Source of the DNA: Nguyenibacter vanlangensis
Lineage (GTDB): Bacteria; Pseudomonadota; Alphaproteobacteria; Acetobacterales; Acetobacteraceae
Length of the DNA: 64,000 nt
Reading direction: 5' to 3'
Assembly (NCBI RefSeq): GCF_038719015.1
Contig: NZ_CP152276.1
Location: 124,001-188,000, forward strand
In this document: positions 10,491 through 18,409 of the stretch, one piece after another
How the letters are laid out: every line of letters starts with the position of its first letter
How positions within the stretch are numbered: position 1 is the stretch's first letter
Program-made: the position numbers and the translations under genes
The notes under the pieces: generated by a model
Database searches by the model: none
What the model saw: the letters and a program-made list of their open reading frames with translations, nothing else
What the model was told of the DNA's origin: nothing

Positions 10491-10994
10491 TCATGTTCGT
10501 GTGAGCGGCCGGGCCGCGACGCGGATTTCCGCGATCAGGCCGGGCAGCAGGACAAGGGCCACGGCCGGGCCGCCCAGCCAGCCGGCCGCCAGCGCCGTCG
10601 CCGCCGCGCCCCCCGTCAGCAGGCGGGCGCCCGTGCCGGGTGCCTGCGAAAAATGGGCCAGCAGGAACAGCACGGCATTCAGCGCGCAGAGTGCCGCGGC
10701 CCCCAGCGCGCGCGCCGGGTGGCGCGGCAGGCCGGCCCCCATGCCGCCCATTACATGGTCCAGGCGCGCGGCATGGTCGCTGTTGCCGGCCATGCCGAAC
10801 AGGAAGGAGAACGGCAGCGCCAGCACGCCGAACACGTCGCGCAGCAGCAGGAGCAGCCCGTCAAGCAATGGACCCATCATCAGCATGGCGATGGCGGCGG
10901 CCGTGCTGGCGACGACCGTGACGATGGCGAACCGGCCGCCCGGAGCGGGAATCATGTCCGTGTGAAGAGCGGTTATTTCTTCTTGATCCACCAT
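10491..10994 (-). CDS. Small integral membrane protein, unknown function
   Basis: 167-residue protein with three to four hydrophobic segments (IVTVVASTAAAIAMLMMG, LLLLLRDVFGVLALPF, ALGAAALCALNAVLFLLA and a C-terminal one). The first possible start, ATG 10994, lies inside the last codons of the upstream gene (22-bp overlap). An in-frame ATG at 10955 would avoid the overlap, and neither has a strong Shine-Dalgarno. Overlap and shared direction suggest translational coupling to the coiled-coil protein. A 16-codon open frame begins in an ATGA overlap with this gene's stop at 10491-10494. I do not recognise the family. Confidence 0.6.
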   Translation of the reverse strand: MVDQEEITALHTDMIPAPGGRFAIVTVVASTAAAIAMLMMGPLLDGLLLLLRDVFGVLALPFSFLFGMAGNSDHAARLDHVMGGMGAGLPRHPARALGAAALCALNAVLFLLAHFSQAPGTGARLLTGGAAATALAAGWLGGPAVALVLLPGLIAEIRVAARPLTRT

Positions 10995-11719
10995 TTCACC
11001 GGCTCGGGTTCTGGCGCCTCGACCTGGGCGACGACGCGGCGTGGACGGCCGACCCGTGGGAGGGGCGCCGGCATGGCCGCCGGGGCGAATCCATGAGCGA
11101 CGCCGGGAGCGACCTTGGGGGGAGCGACCTTGGCCGACGCGGGGGCCGGCTGCGGCCGGCGGGCCAATTGCTGTTCGAGGCGCGCGATGTCGGCGCGGGC
11201 GGCATGCAGGCTGGCCTTCAGGGCCAGGATTTCCTCGTTGCGGCTTTCGATGCCGGCCTGGGCCTCGGCCAGCACGATGTCGGCATGGCCGGCGCGGGTT
11301 TCCATCGAGCGCAGGCCGGCCTGGGCGTCGTGGCAGGCGCGTTCGGCATCCTCGCGCAGTTTCTGTTCCTGGCGCAGCAGGTGGCGGAGACGTTCGAGTT
11401 CGGCATTCTCCTCGGACGGCGCGTGCAGCGCGCGGGGCGAGGGGCGGGCGATGGCGTGATGCTCGACCCGGACCTCGCCGTCCTGGACGAACTTGCGGCG
11501 GCGCTGCGCCGGTTCGAACCCGCGGGACGGGCGCGACGCCGGCTGGGCGGCCGCGGATTGGTGCGTCGACGGGGACGGCGGCTGGGATGTGGCCGGCCGC
11601 TTGGAGCCGAGACGGGCCAGGGCGAGACGCAGGGCCTCTTCGCTGACCTCATCGCGATCGTCGACGTCGGCCGGCTCCGTCTCGCCGGATAATGGATGCG
11701 TTTCGTTATATACGGACAC
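10973..11719 (-). CDS. Coiled-coil protein with KWWIKKK tail
   Basis: 248-residue soluble protein of unknown function. Residues about 100-190 form a long heptad-rich coiled coil (ENAELERLRHLLRQEQKL, then ADIARLEQQL). It is flanked by a disordered Ser/Pro/Gln-rich N-terminal region and an Ala/Pro-rich C-terminal region ending EPEPVKWWIKKK. The aromatic-basic tail could bind membrane or nucleic acid (inference). Start is GTG 11719 with a GAGAG a few bases upstream. It is transcribed away from the 918-bp gene-poor region and overlaps the next membrane-protein gene, so the two may form a bicistronic unit. Confidence 0.7.
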   Translation of the reverse strand: MSVYNETHPLSGETEPADVDDRDEVSEEALRLALARLGSKRPATSQPPSPSTHQSAAAQPASRPSRGFEPAQRRRKFVQDGEVRVEHHAIARPSPRALHAPSEENAELERLRHLLRQEQKLREDAERACHDAQAGLRSMETRAGHADIVLAEAQAGIESRNEEILALKASLHAARADIARLEQQLARRPQPAPASAKVAPPKVAPGVAHGFAPAAMPAPLPRVGRPRRVVAQVEAPEPEPVKWWIKKK

Positions 11720-12637
11720 TGTAAAACTCTCGAAATATCAAAGAGGGAGACATAATCCGGTTTCGGCCCGGGACAGGGTCAGGCGGTACGCGCCGTATGG
11801 CCTGGATTTAGTCGATCACTGTGTCAATCACTGTCTGGCACTGTCACTGTCTGGTGGGCACTGTCTGGTGGGATCACGGTGCGTGACGCCTGAATCACTG
11901 ATTCCGGTGTGTCGTGGCCACAGATCATACGGTTCTTTTGAACCTTGAACCGCTGCGGCCACGTGCTTGGCTAGGGGCGAGCACTTCAACGCCTGCCCTG
12001 TACGAATCCGGGCACGAAGCCGGACGTCGGGAGGCGAGTTGCCCTAATGATTCTTTTCTACACCGTTTCTCTAAGAAAATGCAAGGCCGTTATGACCGAA
12101 ATTCTTGGGTTTTCGGGCGCGGGAGCCGCCAAATATGTGCAGATTGTCATCTGCGGGCAATTTGTTGCAGTCGGTGGTTCATGGTCTCGTTCCGTCTTTA
12201 CGGGCGCGTCATGGACAATGCGCGGCCGGATGTAGGTGCGTATGTAAACGATGCGTGTCTTGTGGAACGGCAGGGCGGCCCTGTGCAATGAAAGGCGGGC
12301 ATCGGGCGGAAATTCCGGGTGGTCATATGCATCGCCGTGATGCGATTACCTGGATGTCCGCTGATCTATACATGATCTGTCCATGGATCGGGGGTCGTCG
12401 TCATGGCCAGTCCGGTGTGCCCAGGGACGTGGCGGCCGGGATGGGCAGGGTCACTTTTGGGTGACAATCGCGCCTAGCGCTTGCCCTGTCCGGCGGGGAG
12501 GGACACCACTATGCGGGTCGGTCCGGCGCCCCCGGGGGGATGCCCTCGGTTCGGGCGGCCTTGCCCTTCGGTTCGCCTGGGGCTTCATCGCGGCGGAAGA
12601 CACTTAGAAGACGAGCAAGCAGGGAAATACGTCCATT
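11720..12637. other. Gene-poor divergent intergenic region
   Basis: 918 bp between the divergent coiled-coil gene and gluconokinase. It holds a short tandem repeat at 11817-11872. About 12030-12240 is a visibly less GC-rich segment containing a small hairpin (GCAGAT/ATCTGC at about 12138-12153). Short open frames exist on both strands (up to 125 codons) but none has a ribosome-binding site, codon pattern or recognisable motif. I see no tRNA, riboswitch or known small RNA. Promoters for both flanking genes presumably lie here, but no consensus pair is convincing. Confidence 0.6.
11817..11872 (+). repeat. CACTGTCTGG tandem repeat
   Basis: The 10-mer CACTGTCTGG occurs exactly three times (11829-11838, 11845-11854, 11859-11868), with partial copies CACTGTG at 11817 and CACTGTC at 11839. 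The last two copies belong to a perfect 14-bp tandem unit CACTGTCTGGTGGG (11845-11858, 11859-11872). Spacings vary (16 then 14 bp), which could reflect slippage or clustered binding sites. It begins about 100 bp upstream of the coiled-coil gene's start codon. Confidence 0.8.
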
Positions 12638-13306
12638 ATGTCACAGCATGCCCCCTTGAGCGCGTCCGCAGCGCCGCGCGCCTTTCCGACCGTTCCGCTG
12701 GCCCGGGCTTCCGAGCGCCTGAAACAGGTCGGGGCACCGCGCGTCCTGGTCGTCATGGGGGTGTCCGGGTCGGGAAAATCCACTCTGGCGCAATTGCTGG
12801 CCCGGCGGGTCGGCTGGCCCATCGTCGAGGGCGACGAACTGCATCCGGAGGCGAACATCGCCAAGATGAGCGCCGGCATTCCGCTGACCGACGCCGACCG
12901 GGCGCCATGGCTGGAGAAGATCGGCGCGGTGGCGCGCGACTGGCTGCAGGGCGGCGGGTGCGGGATCGTGACCTGTTCGTCGCTGAAGCGGCGCTATCGC
13001 GATGTGATCACCGGCGGCGATGCGCGGGTGTGCTTCGTCTATCTGAAGGGCCGGCCTGAGGATATCGCGCCGCGTCTGGGCCAGCGGACCGGGCATTTCA
13101 TGCCGGCCTCGATGCTGACCAGCCAGTTCGCGGCCCTGGAAGAGCCCGACGATTCCGAGGTGCTGCTGGAACTGGACGTCACCGCCAGCCGGACCAGCCT
13201 GGTCGAGGCGGCCTATGAGACGTTGCTTGAGCTGGCGACGCCCGACCATCCGCTGTGCCGGCCGGCGGATGGTCGGGCCATCGCGCCGAAGGCCGCGCTG
13301 GGATAA
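12638..13306 (+). CDS. gntK: Gluconokinase
   Basis: 222-residue P-loop kinase of the GntK family, which makes 6-phosphogluconate from gluconate and feeds the pentose phosphate and Entner-Doudoroff routes. This is a central step in bacteria that oxidise glucose periplasmically. Walker A GVSGSGKST lies at about residues 41-49, EGDELHPEANIAKMSAGIPL is the family substrate/lid signature, and LKRRYRD follows. A roughly 35-residue N-terminal extension precedes the core. ATG 12638 lacks a close Shine-Dalgarno (AGGGA is 13 nt upstream), so a later start is possible. No gluconate transporter or GntR repressor is adjacent. Confidence 0.92.
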   Translation: MSQHAPLSASAAPRAFPTVPLARASERLKQVGAPRVLVVMGVSGSGKSTLAQLLARRVGWPIVEGDELHPEANIAKMSAGIPLTDADRAPWLEKIGAVARDWLQGGGCGIVTCSSLKRRYRDVITGGDARVCFVYLKGRPEDIAPRLGQRTGHFMPASMLTSQFAALEEPDDSEVLLELDVTASRTSLVEAAYETLLELATPDHPLCRPADGRAIAPKAALG

Positions 13307-13332
13307 GGGCGCCGGGCTGGTTTCCGGGGCCA

Positions 13333-13376
13333 GAGCAGATCCCGTTCAAACGGACTCGTTTGAACGGATGATGCTC
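13333..13376. repeat. Palindromic intergenic element, copy type A
   Basis: A perfect 11-bp inverted repeat, CCGTTCAAACG (13342-13352) and CGTTTGAACGG (13357-13367), is enclosed by outer arms GAGCA (13333-13337) and TGCTC (13372-13376). It sits between the convergent 3' ends of gntK and the adenosyltransferase gene. The form resembles the dispersed palindromes found after genes in many alphaproteobacteria; copy number must be checked genome-wide. Confidence 0.75.
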
Positions 13377-13389
13377 GACGAAATAACAA

Positions 13390-13449
13390 TATAGAGCATT
13401 TCCAGTATAGAGCATTTCCAGTGAACCGGAGTTCAGTGGACATGCTCTA
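13390..13449. repeat. Palindromic intergenic element with 16-bp duplication
   Basis: An exact 16-bp tandem duplication, TATAGAGCATTTCCAG, occupies 13390-13405 and 13406-13421. The second copy is the left arm of an imperfect palindrome: AGAGCAT and ATGCTCT outside, TCCA and TGGA next, TGAAC and GTTCA inside. The right arm ends at 13448 and runs into the stop codon of the adenosyltransferase gene (13447-13449). It shares the GAGCA/TGCTC ends with the element 15 bp to its left, so the two look like related repeats in tandem. Confidence 0.75.
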
Positions 13450-14046
13450 GCCTTGTGAGGCGCTGCCGGGGACCCAGAGGATGTCGGCGCGTCCGTCATC
13501 GTTGAGGTGGCGGCCCAGCACGAACAGGTAATCCGACAGCCGGTTGAGGCAGCGCAGCACCGAGGGGCTGATCGGGGCGTCGTGACGCAGGGCGGCGACC
13601 CGCCGTTCGGCGCGGCGGACCACGGTGCGGGCCAGGTGGGCGTGGGCCGCGCCCGGCGTGCCGGCGGGCAGGACGAAGCTGCGCAGCGGTTCCTGGCCGG
13701 CGCGCAATTGTTCGGTCGCCTGTTCGATAAAGGCGACCGCCGCGTCGCCGCCCCGGAAATTGTCGGACGTGCCGGCCGAGGATTCCGTTTCGGGGGATTC
13801 CGTTTCGGGCACGCACAGCATGCCGCCGATATCGAACAGCAGCGATTGCAGGCGTGCGAGCGTGGCGTCCAGCGGCGAGGCGGGCGGGACGTGCAGGCGC
13901 AGTACGCCGATCGTGGCATTGGCCTCGTCCACCGTGCCCAGGGCCTCGATCCTGGGACAGGATTTATCCACCCGCGTGCCGTCGCCCAGGGCGGTCTGTC
14001 CGGAATCGCCGCCCCGGGTGATGATGCGATCGATCCTGATGTTCAT
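13447..14046 (-). CDS. pduO: PduO-type ATP:cob(I)alamin adenosyltransferase
   Basis: 199-residue adenosyltransferase that converts cob(I)alamin to adenosylcobalamin. The N-terminus RIITRGGDSGQTALGDG is the family ATP-binding signature. KSCPRIEALGTVDEANATIG follows, and AGHTPGAAHAH-like and RRAERR segments near residues 120-150 carry the conserved arginines. The frame is open for another 35 codons upstream, but ATG 14046 begins the conserved domain after a GAAAGG. The protein's stop overlaps a palindromic repeat. No B12-dependent enzyme or cobalamin riboswitch is visible nearby. Confidence 0.9.
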   Translation of the reverse strand: MNIRIDRIITRGGDSGQTALGDGTRVDKSCPRIEALGTVDEANATIGVLRLHVPPASPLDATLARLQSLLFDIGGMLCVPETESPETESSAGTSDNFRGGDAAVAFIEQATEQLRAGQEPLRSFVLPAGTPGAAHAHLARTVVRRAERRVAALRHDAPISPSVLRCLNRLSDYLFVLGRHLNDDGRADILWVPGSASQG

Positions 14047-14162
14047 GCGCGCAATGCCTTTCGGCCGGAGGATGGAACCGGGGGAAAGCGCTCTTGCGGC
14101 GTCACGTGCCGAAGCGACGGTCCCCCGGCTGGCGTTCTCCCCGGCCGGCACGCGCCGCTTCT

Positions 14163-14777
14163 TCAGTGGTGGTGCCGGTCATGATGACGTTTGTGTTGGA
14201 CCAGGGCGGTCGCCATGTCCAGATGCGACTGGATGACGGGGGCCGTGTCGGCGGCATAGGATTTCAGCGCCGGGTCGGTAGCGTTTCGGGCCGCGGTCTG
14301 GAACAGGGGCAGGGCCTCGCGATGGCCTTCGATCTGGATATGGATGAAATCATGGTCGAAGGCCCGGCCCTTTTCCGTCTTCAGCCTGTTCAGCACGTCG
14401 TTTTCATCCGACGTGAGATCGGTCGGCAGAGTCGCGCCGTGCTGGTCCGCGATGGTGCCGAGCCTGTCCCGGTTCGCCGTATGGTCGGTGCCCGTGCGGG
14501 TCGCGTAGGACTTGATCTTCGGATTGGCGGATTGGCTGGCGGCAAGCTGGGAGATGGCGATTTCGAAGGTGTCGATGTGGGCGGCCTTGCCGACGAAATC
14601 GGCGTCGGCCTCGGCGAAGGGCGGCGGCGGAGGGGGCGCCGGCGGGGGCTTGGGCTGCGTGGCGCAGGCGGCCAGGGGCAGCAGGGCGACCCAGGTCCAT
14701 CGCAGTGGGATCCATCGCGGCGAGGCCCATCGCGGAGCGGGCCATTTGGGAGAGGGACGGCGTGCATATGAGTTCAT
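14163..14777 (-). CDS. DUF4142 lipoprotein
   Basis: 204-residue protein. The basic/Trp-rich N-terminus leads to a hydrophobic segment and lipobox PLAAC, then a proline-rich linker (PPPAPPPPPP), then a four-helix DUF4142 domain with the family pattern ADADFVGKAAHIDTFEI and HTANRDRL. The C-terminus is histidine-rich (HKRHHDRHHH). DUF4142 proteins are periplasmic ferritin-like helical bundles of unknown activity; the His tail might bind metal (inference). Start ATG 14777 is chosen for the signal sequence; the frame is open much further upstream as a shadow of the next gene. Ribosome-binding site is weak. Confidence 0.8.
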   Translation of the reverse strand: MNSYARRPSPKWPAPRWASPRWIPLRWTWVALLPLAACATQPKPPPAPPPPPPFAEADADFVGKAAHIDTFEIAISQLAASQSANPKIKSYATRTGTDHTANRDRLGTIADQHGATLPTDLTSDENDVLNRLKTEKGRAFDHDFIHIQIEGHREALPLFQTAARNATDPALKSYAADTAPVIQSHLDMATALVQHKRHHDRHHH

Positions 14778-14896
14778 TGTCGTGGGCCCGTTATTGTGAT
14801 TATGGGTCGTCGTGACGAGGCGAACGCCGAGCGAACGCGCCGCGCACGGCGCGGTTCGGCCGGTATTATGTCTCGCGGCGTGCGCGGGGGCGTTCG

Positions 14897-15844
14897 TCAT
14901 GCGTCGCGGAACTCTTCCACGCAGGCGATCAGGCGGCGGCGGATGCCGGGTTCCAGGGCGGAATGGCCGGCGTCGGGGACCAGGCTGAGGGTCGCGCGCG
15001 GCCAGAGGCGCGACAGGTCCCATGCCGACTGGCTGGGGCAGACCATGTCGTAGCGGCCCTGGACGATGTGACCGGGGATATGCGCGATGCGCGCCATGCC
15101 CGCCAGCAATCCCCCGGGCGGCAGGAACAGGTCGTGGCGGAAATAATGGGCTTCGATCCGCGCCAGGCCGACGACGGCGCGGTCGTGCACGAAGCCGGTG
15201 ACCAGGGACGGGGCGGGGATCAGGGTGGAGCACGTGCCCTCGTAGGACGCCCAGGCGCGGGATGCGGGCAGGTGGATGGCCGGGTCCGGGTCGAACAGCA
15301 GGCGGCAATAGCCGGCCAGCGGGTCGTTCCGGTCCTGTTCGGGCAGGTGGGACAGGAAGGCGGCGTGGGCGTCGGGGAAGACATGGGCCAGCCCGTGGAA
15401 GAACCAGTCCAGTTCGCGCGGGCGGCCCAGGAAGATGCCGCGCAGGATCATGGCGCGTACCCGTTCGGGGTGGGCCTGGGCATAGGCCAGCGCGAGGGTC
15501 GAGCCCCATGAGCCGCCGAAGAGCAGCCAGTCCGCGATGTTCAGGTGGCGGCGCAGCATTTCGATGTCGGCCAGCAGGTGCGGCGTGGTGTTGGCGGCGA
15601 CCGACGCGTGGGGACGCGAGCGGCCGGCGCCGCGCTGGTCGAACAGGACGATGCGCCAATGGTCGGGGTCGAAGAAGCGGCGATGCACCGCGCCGGCGCC
15701 GGCGCCCGGGCCGCCATGCAGGAACAGCACGGTCCGTCCGGACGGGTTGCCGGCCTGTTCCCAATAGAGTTCGTGCCCATCGCCGACGGCGAGGAAGCCG
15801 CTGTCGAAGGGCGCGATGTCGGGAAACAGGTCGTAGCGTGGCAT
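14897..15844 (-). CDS. pip: Prolyl aminopeptidase (proline iminopeptidase)
   Basis: 315-residue alpha/beta hydrolase of peptidase family S33 that removes N-terminal proline from peptides in the cytoplasm. It begins with the family opening MPRYDLFPDIAPFDSGFL, carries the oxyanion-hole HGGPGAG, the DQRGAGRS block, the nucleophile elbow GGSWGS (S112) and the C-terminal histidine in DAGHSA. An in-frame ATG six codons earlier exists. It is divergent from DUF423 with a 35-bp gap. It belongs with the other peptidases in the window in general peptide breakdown. Confidence 0.93.
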   Translation of the reverse strand: MPRYDLFPDIAPFDSGFLAVGDGHELYWEQAGNPSGRTVLFLHGGPGAGAGAVHRRFFDPDHWRIVLFDQRGAGRSRPHASVAANTTPHLLADIEMLRRHLNIADWLLFGGSWGSTLALAYAQAHPERVRAMILRGIFLGRPRELDWFFHGLAHVFPDAHAAFLSHLPEQDRNDPLAGYCRLLFDPDPAIHLPASRAWASYEGTCSTLIPAPSLVTGFVHDRAVVGLARIEAHYFRHDLFLPPGGLLAGMARIAHIPGHIVQGRYDMVCPSQSAWDLSRLWPRATLSLVPDAGHSALEPGIRRRLIACVEEFRDA

Positions 15845-15879
15845 GGGGCGACTATACGGCATGCGGGCAGTGCGGGTAG

Positions 15880-16323
15880 ATGTCCGTCATGATGTCTTCG
15901 CCTGCTTCCACCCCTGCTGCCCCCCCTGCTGCTATTGCGGCGCGGCCGTGCGCGGCGCGGTTTTTCCAGGTGGCCGGGGGTGTGCTCGGCCTGCTGTCGG
16001 TGGCCGGCGGCGCGCTGGTCGCGCACCTGCCCGATGCGATGTTCGCCCCGGCCGGCCGCGCGCTGGCGCGCGAGGCGGTGGAGATGGGGATGTGGCACGC
16101 GCCTGTCCTGCTGGTGGTCGGGCTGCTGGCGGGCCGGGATGGCGGGCGGCGCCGGCTGCTGTTGCTGGCGGGCGGCGGGTTCGTGGCGGGGGCGGTGCTG
16201 TTCTGCGGCGCGGTCGCCTGGACCGGGGTGACGGGGCGGCATCCGGGGCCGGTGGCGCCGACCGGTGGCAGCCTGCTGATGCTGGCCTGGCTGATGCTGG
16301 TGCTGGACGGCGTGCGGCGATGA
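15880..16323 (+). CDS. DUF423 family membrane protein
   Basis: 147-residue inner-membrane protein with four predicted helices and the DUF423 pattern (GALVAHLP, the amphipathic VEMGMWHAPVLLVVG, a terminal LAWLMLVLDGVRR). It carries a long Ala/Pro-rich N-terminus, so one of the three clustered ATGs (15880 to 15892) may be the true start. Its stop overlaps the next start (ATGA at 16320), which indicates translational coupling to the rRNA methyltransferase. Function is unknown for the family. Confidence 0.8.
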   Translation: MSVMMSSPASTPAAPPAAIAARPCAARFFQVAGGVLGLLSVAGGALVAHLPDAMFAPAGRALAREAVEMGMWHAPVLLVVGLLAGRDGGRRRLLLLAGGGFVAGAVLFCGAVAWTGVTGRHPGPVAPTGGSLLMLAWLMLVLDGVRR

Positions 16324-17372
16324 GCGGGAGCGGTGCCGAGATCCGGGACATCCGGGCGAAGCAGGGGATTGCCCTGCCGGACGGGGCGGGCGCGGCCTGT
16401 GGCGCGGCCTATCTGGCGGCCGAGGGGTTCGAGGAGGCGCTGACCGAGGAATTGCGCCGCAAGGGCGTGCGCGTGACGGGGTGGCACGGGCGGCTGGCGC
16501 TGTCGCCCGACGTGCCGGTCGAGGCGGCCTGGGCGCTGGATACCTGGCTGGAGCCCGAGATCCACCCGATCGCCTCGATCGGGGCGGCGGCCGCGCTGCT
16601 GCGCGGACGGCAGCGCAACTGGGCGTGCCATGCGGTGCTGCATCATCGCCGGGCGGCGCTGATCGCCGAGCGGCTGCCGCCGGTCTCGGCGCGGAAGCTG
16701 GTCTTTCCCGCGGCCGCGCCGGGCGGGCATCTGGGGGCGTGGACCCTGCTGGCACCGGACCGGATGCTGCTGTCGGCGCGCAAATCCTCGCCCTTCGTGA
16801 ACGGGGCGGCGCAGTTCGTCGAGGACCGGGAGGGGCCACCCTCGCGCGCCTATCTGAAATTATGGGAGGCCTGTGCCCGGCTGGGGCGCTGGCCGGTGCC
16901 GGGCGAACGCTGCGTCGATCTGGGCGCGGCGCCGGGGGGATGGACCTGGGTGGTGGCACGATGCGGTGCCGAGATCGTCGCGGTGGACCGCGCCGAACTG
17001 GCCCCGGAGGTGGCTGCGATGCCGGGGGTACGGTCCCTGCGGGGCAGCGCGTTCGGGATCGCGCCCGAGGAACTGGGGCCGGTGGATTGGCTGTTTTCGG
17101 ATATCATCGCCTATCCGCCGCGTCTGCTGGCGCTGGCACGGCGATGGATCGCGGCGGGGATGGCGCGGCGGATCGTGCTGACCATCAAGTTCCAGGGCGA
17201 GACCGATCATGAGACCGCCGAGGCCTTTGCCGCGATCCCGGGCGGATCGGTGCGGCATCTGTGGCACAACAAGCACGAGCTGACATTCTTCTGGGACCGG
17301 GACGCGGCGGGGGATGCAGGGGCGGGTTCGGCCGCGGGCGGCGCGTCGCCGGGATCAGTTCCCGGTCCGTAA
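16320..17372 (+). CDS. rlmM: 23S rRNA 2'-O-methyltransferase, RlmM-like
   Basis: 350-residue SAM-dependent methyltransferase resembling RlmM (COG2933), which 2'-O-methylates a cytidine in 23S rRNA domain V. The N-terminal half is the THUMP-like RNA-binding part; the Rossmann core begins at CVDLGAAPGGWTW (about residue 198), followed by AVDRAEL and DWLFSDIIAYPPR. Catalytic lysine candidates are in LTIKFQGETDH. It starts in a 4-bp ATGA overlap with the DUF423 gene. The last six codons overlap the convergent small membrane gene. The Gly/Ala/Ser-rich C-terminal tail is probably disordered. Confidence 0.85.
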   Translation: MSGSGAEIRDIRAKQGIALPDGAGAACGAAYLAAEGFEEALTEELRRKGVRVTGWHGRLALSPDVPVEAAWALDTWLEPEIHPIASIGAAAALLRGRQRNWACHAVLHHRRAALIAERLPPVSARKLVFPAAAPGGHLGAWTLLAPDRMLLSARKSSPFVNGAAQFVEDREGPPSRAYLKLWEACARLGRWPVPGERCVDLGAAPGGWTWVVARCGAEIVAVDRAELAPEVAAMPGVRSLRGSAFGIAPEELGPVDWLFSDIIAYPPRLLALARRWIAAGMARRIVLTIKFQGETDHETAEAFAAIPGGSVRHLWHNKHELTFFWDRDAAGDAGAGSAAGGASPGSVPGP

Positions 17373-17669
17373 TCCCGCGCGGCGGGCGCGGAGCCGGTCC
17401 ACCGCCCATTCGCCGGCCTGGACGAGGGGGAGGGCCACCAGGAAGCAGGCGACGGTGACGCCCATCAGGATCAGCCGCTCGCGCTGCAGGGCGTCGGATG
17501 CGCCGGCCAGGCTGTACAGGGCGCTCCACAGGCGGGTGCCGGCAATGTGATCGACCCAGTGCGCGACCGTGGCGCTGTAGCGCAGGCTGGCCATCAGGCC
17601 GGCCGTCAGCGCGACCAGGGCGGCGGTCTTGGCCAAGGTGCGGGTGATGCTGGGCGGGGACTCTGTCAT
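17355..17669 (-). CDS. Small membrane protein, unknown function
   Basis: 104-residue protein with two hydrophobic helices (LAKTAALVALTAGLMASL and ILMGVTVACFLVALPLV) separated by a polar loop, and an arginine-rich C-terminus. It converges on the methyltransferase gene and overlaps its 3' end by 18 bp. A GGGGGC-rich stretch precedes ATG 17669 without a clean Shine-Dalgarno. No family recognised. Confidence 0.6.
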   Translation of the reverse strand: MTESPPSITRTLAKTAALVALTAGLMASLRYSATVAHWVDHIAGTRLWSALYSLAGASDALQRERLILMGVTVACFLVALPLVQAGEWAVDRLRARRAGLRTGN

Positions 17670-17829
17670 CCGGGGGCGGTTCCTTCTGTCCTGATGTCCT
17701 GTCGGCGGAGTTGTATGGCGGATGACGCCTGTGGTCCATCTTGACGGGATATTATCGCTCGTTCATTCCCGCCGTTATCTTGCTCCATTTGCCTTTTCTG
17801 CCCTTTCTAATCGATGGACCCGGAACATC

Positions 17830-18351
17830 ATGAAACTGCGCCGCCTGCTTTCCGCCGCAATCCTGCCCGCCATGCTGCTGGGCGTGCTGTCCACGCCCGC
17901 CCTGGCGGAACTGCCGCCGACGCCGAAGGTGGGGCACGCGGTGCCGCACCCCGTCGCCGCGCCCTATGGCCCGCCGGAGGGCGCCCAGGCGCAGGTCGAT
18001 GAAGCGTTCGCCAGGGCGCGGGCGTCGGGCAGGAACGTGCTGATCGATTTCGGCGGGAACTGGTGCCCCGATTGCCGCATGCTGGCGGGTGTTCTGGCGC
18101 TGCCGACCGTGGCCCCCTGGGTGGCCGCGAGCTTCGAGCGGGTGAACGTCAATGTCGGGCATATCGACACCAATCTGGACATCGCGCAGAAATATGGCGT
18201 GACGATCAAGGCGGTGCCGACCGTACTGATCGTTACCCCCAAGGGGCAGGTGCTGAATCCGGATGGGGCGCTGGCGCTGGGCGATGCGCGGCGCATGTCG
18301 GCCCAGGCGGTGGTCGACCTGCTGGCCGGCTGGGACACGCGGGGGCATTGA
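17830..18351 (+). CDS. Secreted thioredoxin-like protein (WCPDC)
   Basis: 173-residue exported protein. ATG 17830 gives a Sec signal peptide (MKLRRLLSA then a hydrophobic core) with a likely cut after TPALA. The mature protein is a thioredoxin fold with active site NWCPDCRML near residue 79 and the cis-proline region KAVPTVLIVTPKG. WCPDC, rather than WCGPC or CPHC, resembles the thioredoxin-like TlpA/DUF953-type groups, so its redox partner is unclear. It probably acts on periplasmic disulfides. It is convergent with the M3 peptidase gene and has no obvious operon partner. Confidence 0.82.
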   Translation: MKLRRLLSAAILPAMLLGVLSTPALAELPPTPKVGHAVPHPVAAPYGPPEGAQAQVDEAFARARASGRNVLIDFGGNWCPDCRMLAGVLALPTVAPWVAASFERVNVNVGHIDTNLDIAQKYGVTIKAVPTVLIVTPKGQVLNPDGALALGDARRMSAQAVVDLLAGWDTRGH

Positions 18352-18409
18352 AGCCCCCGCCATTCATTTCCGCGCCGTCACGCCGCGTCATCCGGCCCGC
18401 CGGCCTGTT

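Noticed and set aside
11914..12291. Possible 125- and 62-codon genes in the gene-poor region
   Set aside because: No ribosome-binding site, no codon bias, no hydrophobic or domain pattern, and competing open frames on both strands.
13447..14046. Cobalamin riboswitch before the adenosyltransferase gene
   Set aside because: The 116-bp upstream gap is too short and lacks the B12-box sequence.
14163..15764. A 533-codon frame joining the DUF4142 gene to sequence inside pip
   Set aside because: Only the last 204 codons carry a signal sequence and domain; the rest is an Arg/Pro-rich shadow of pip.
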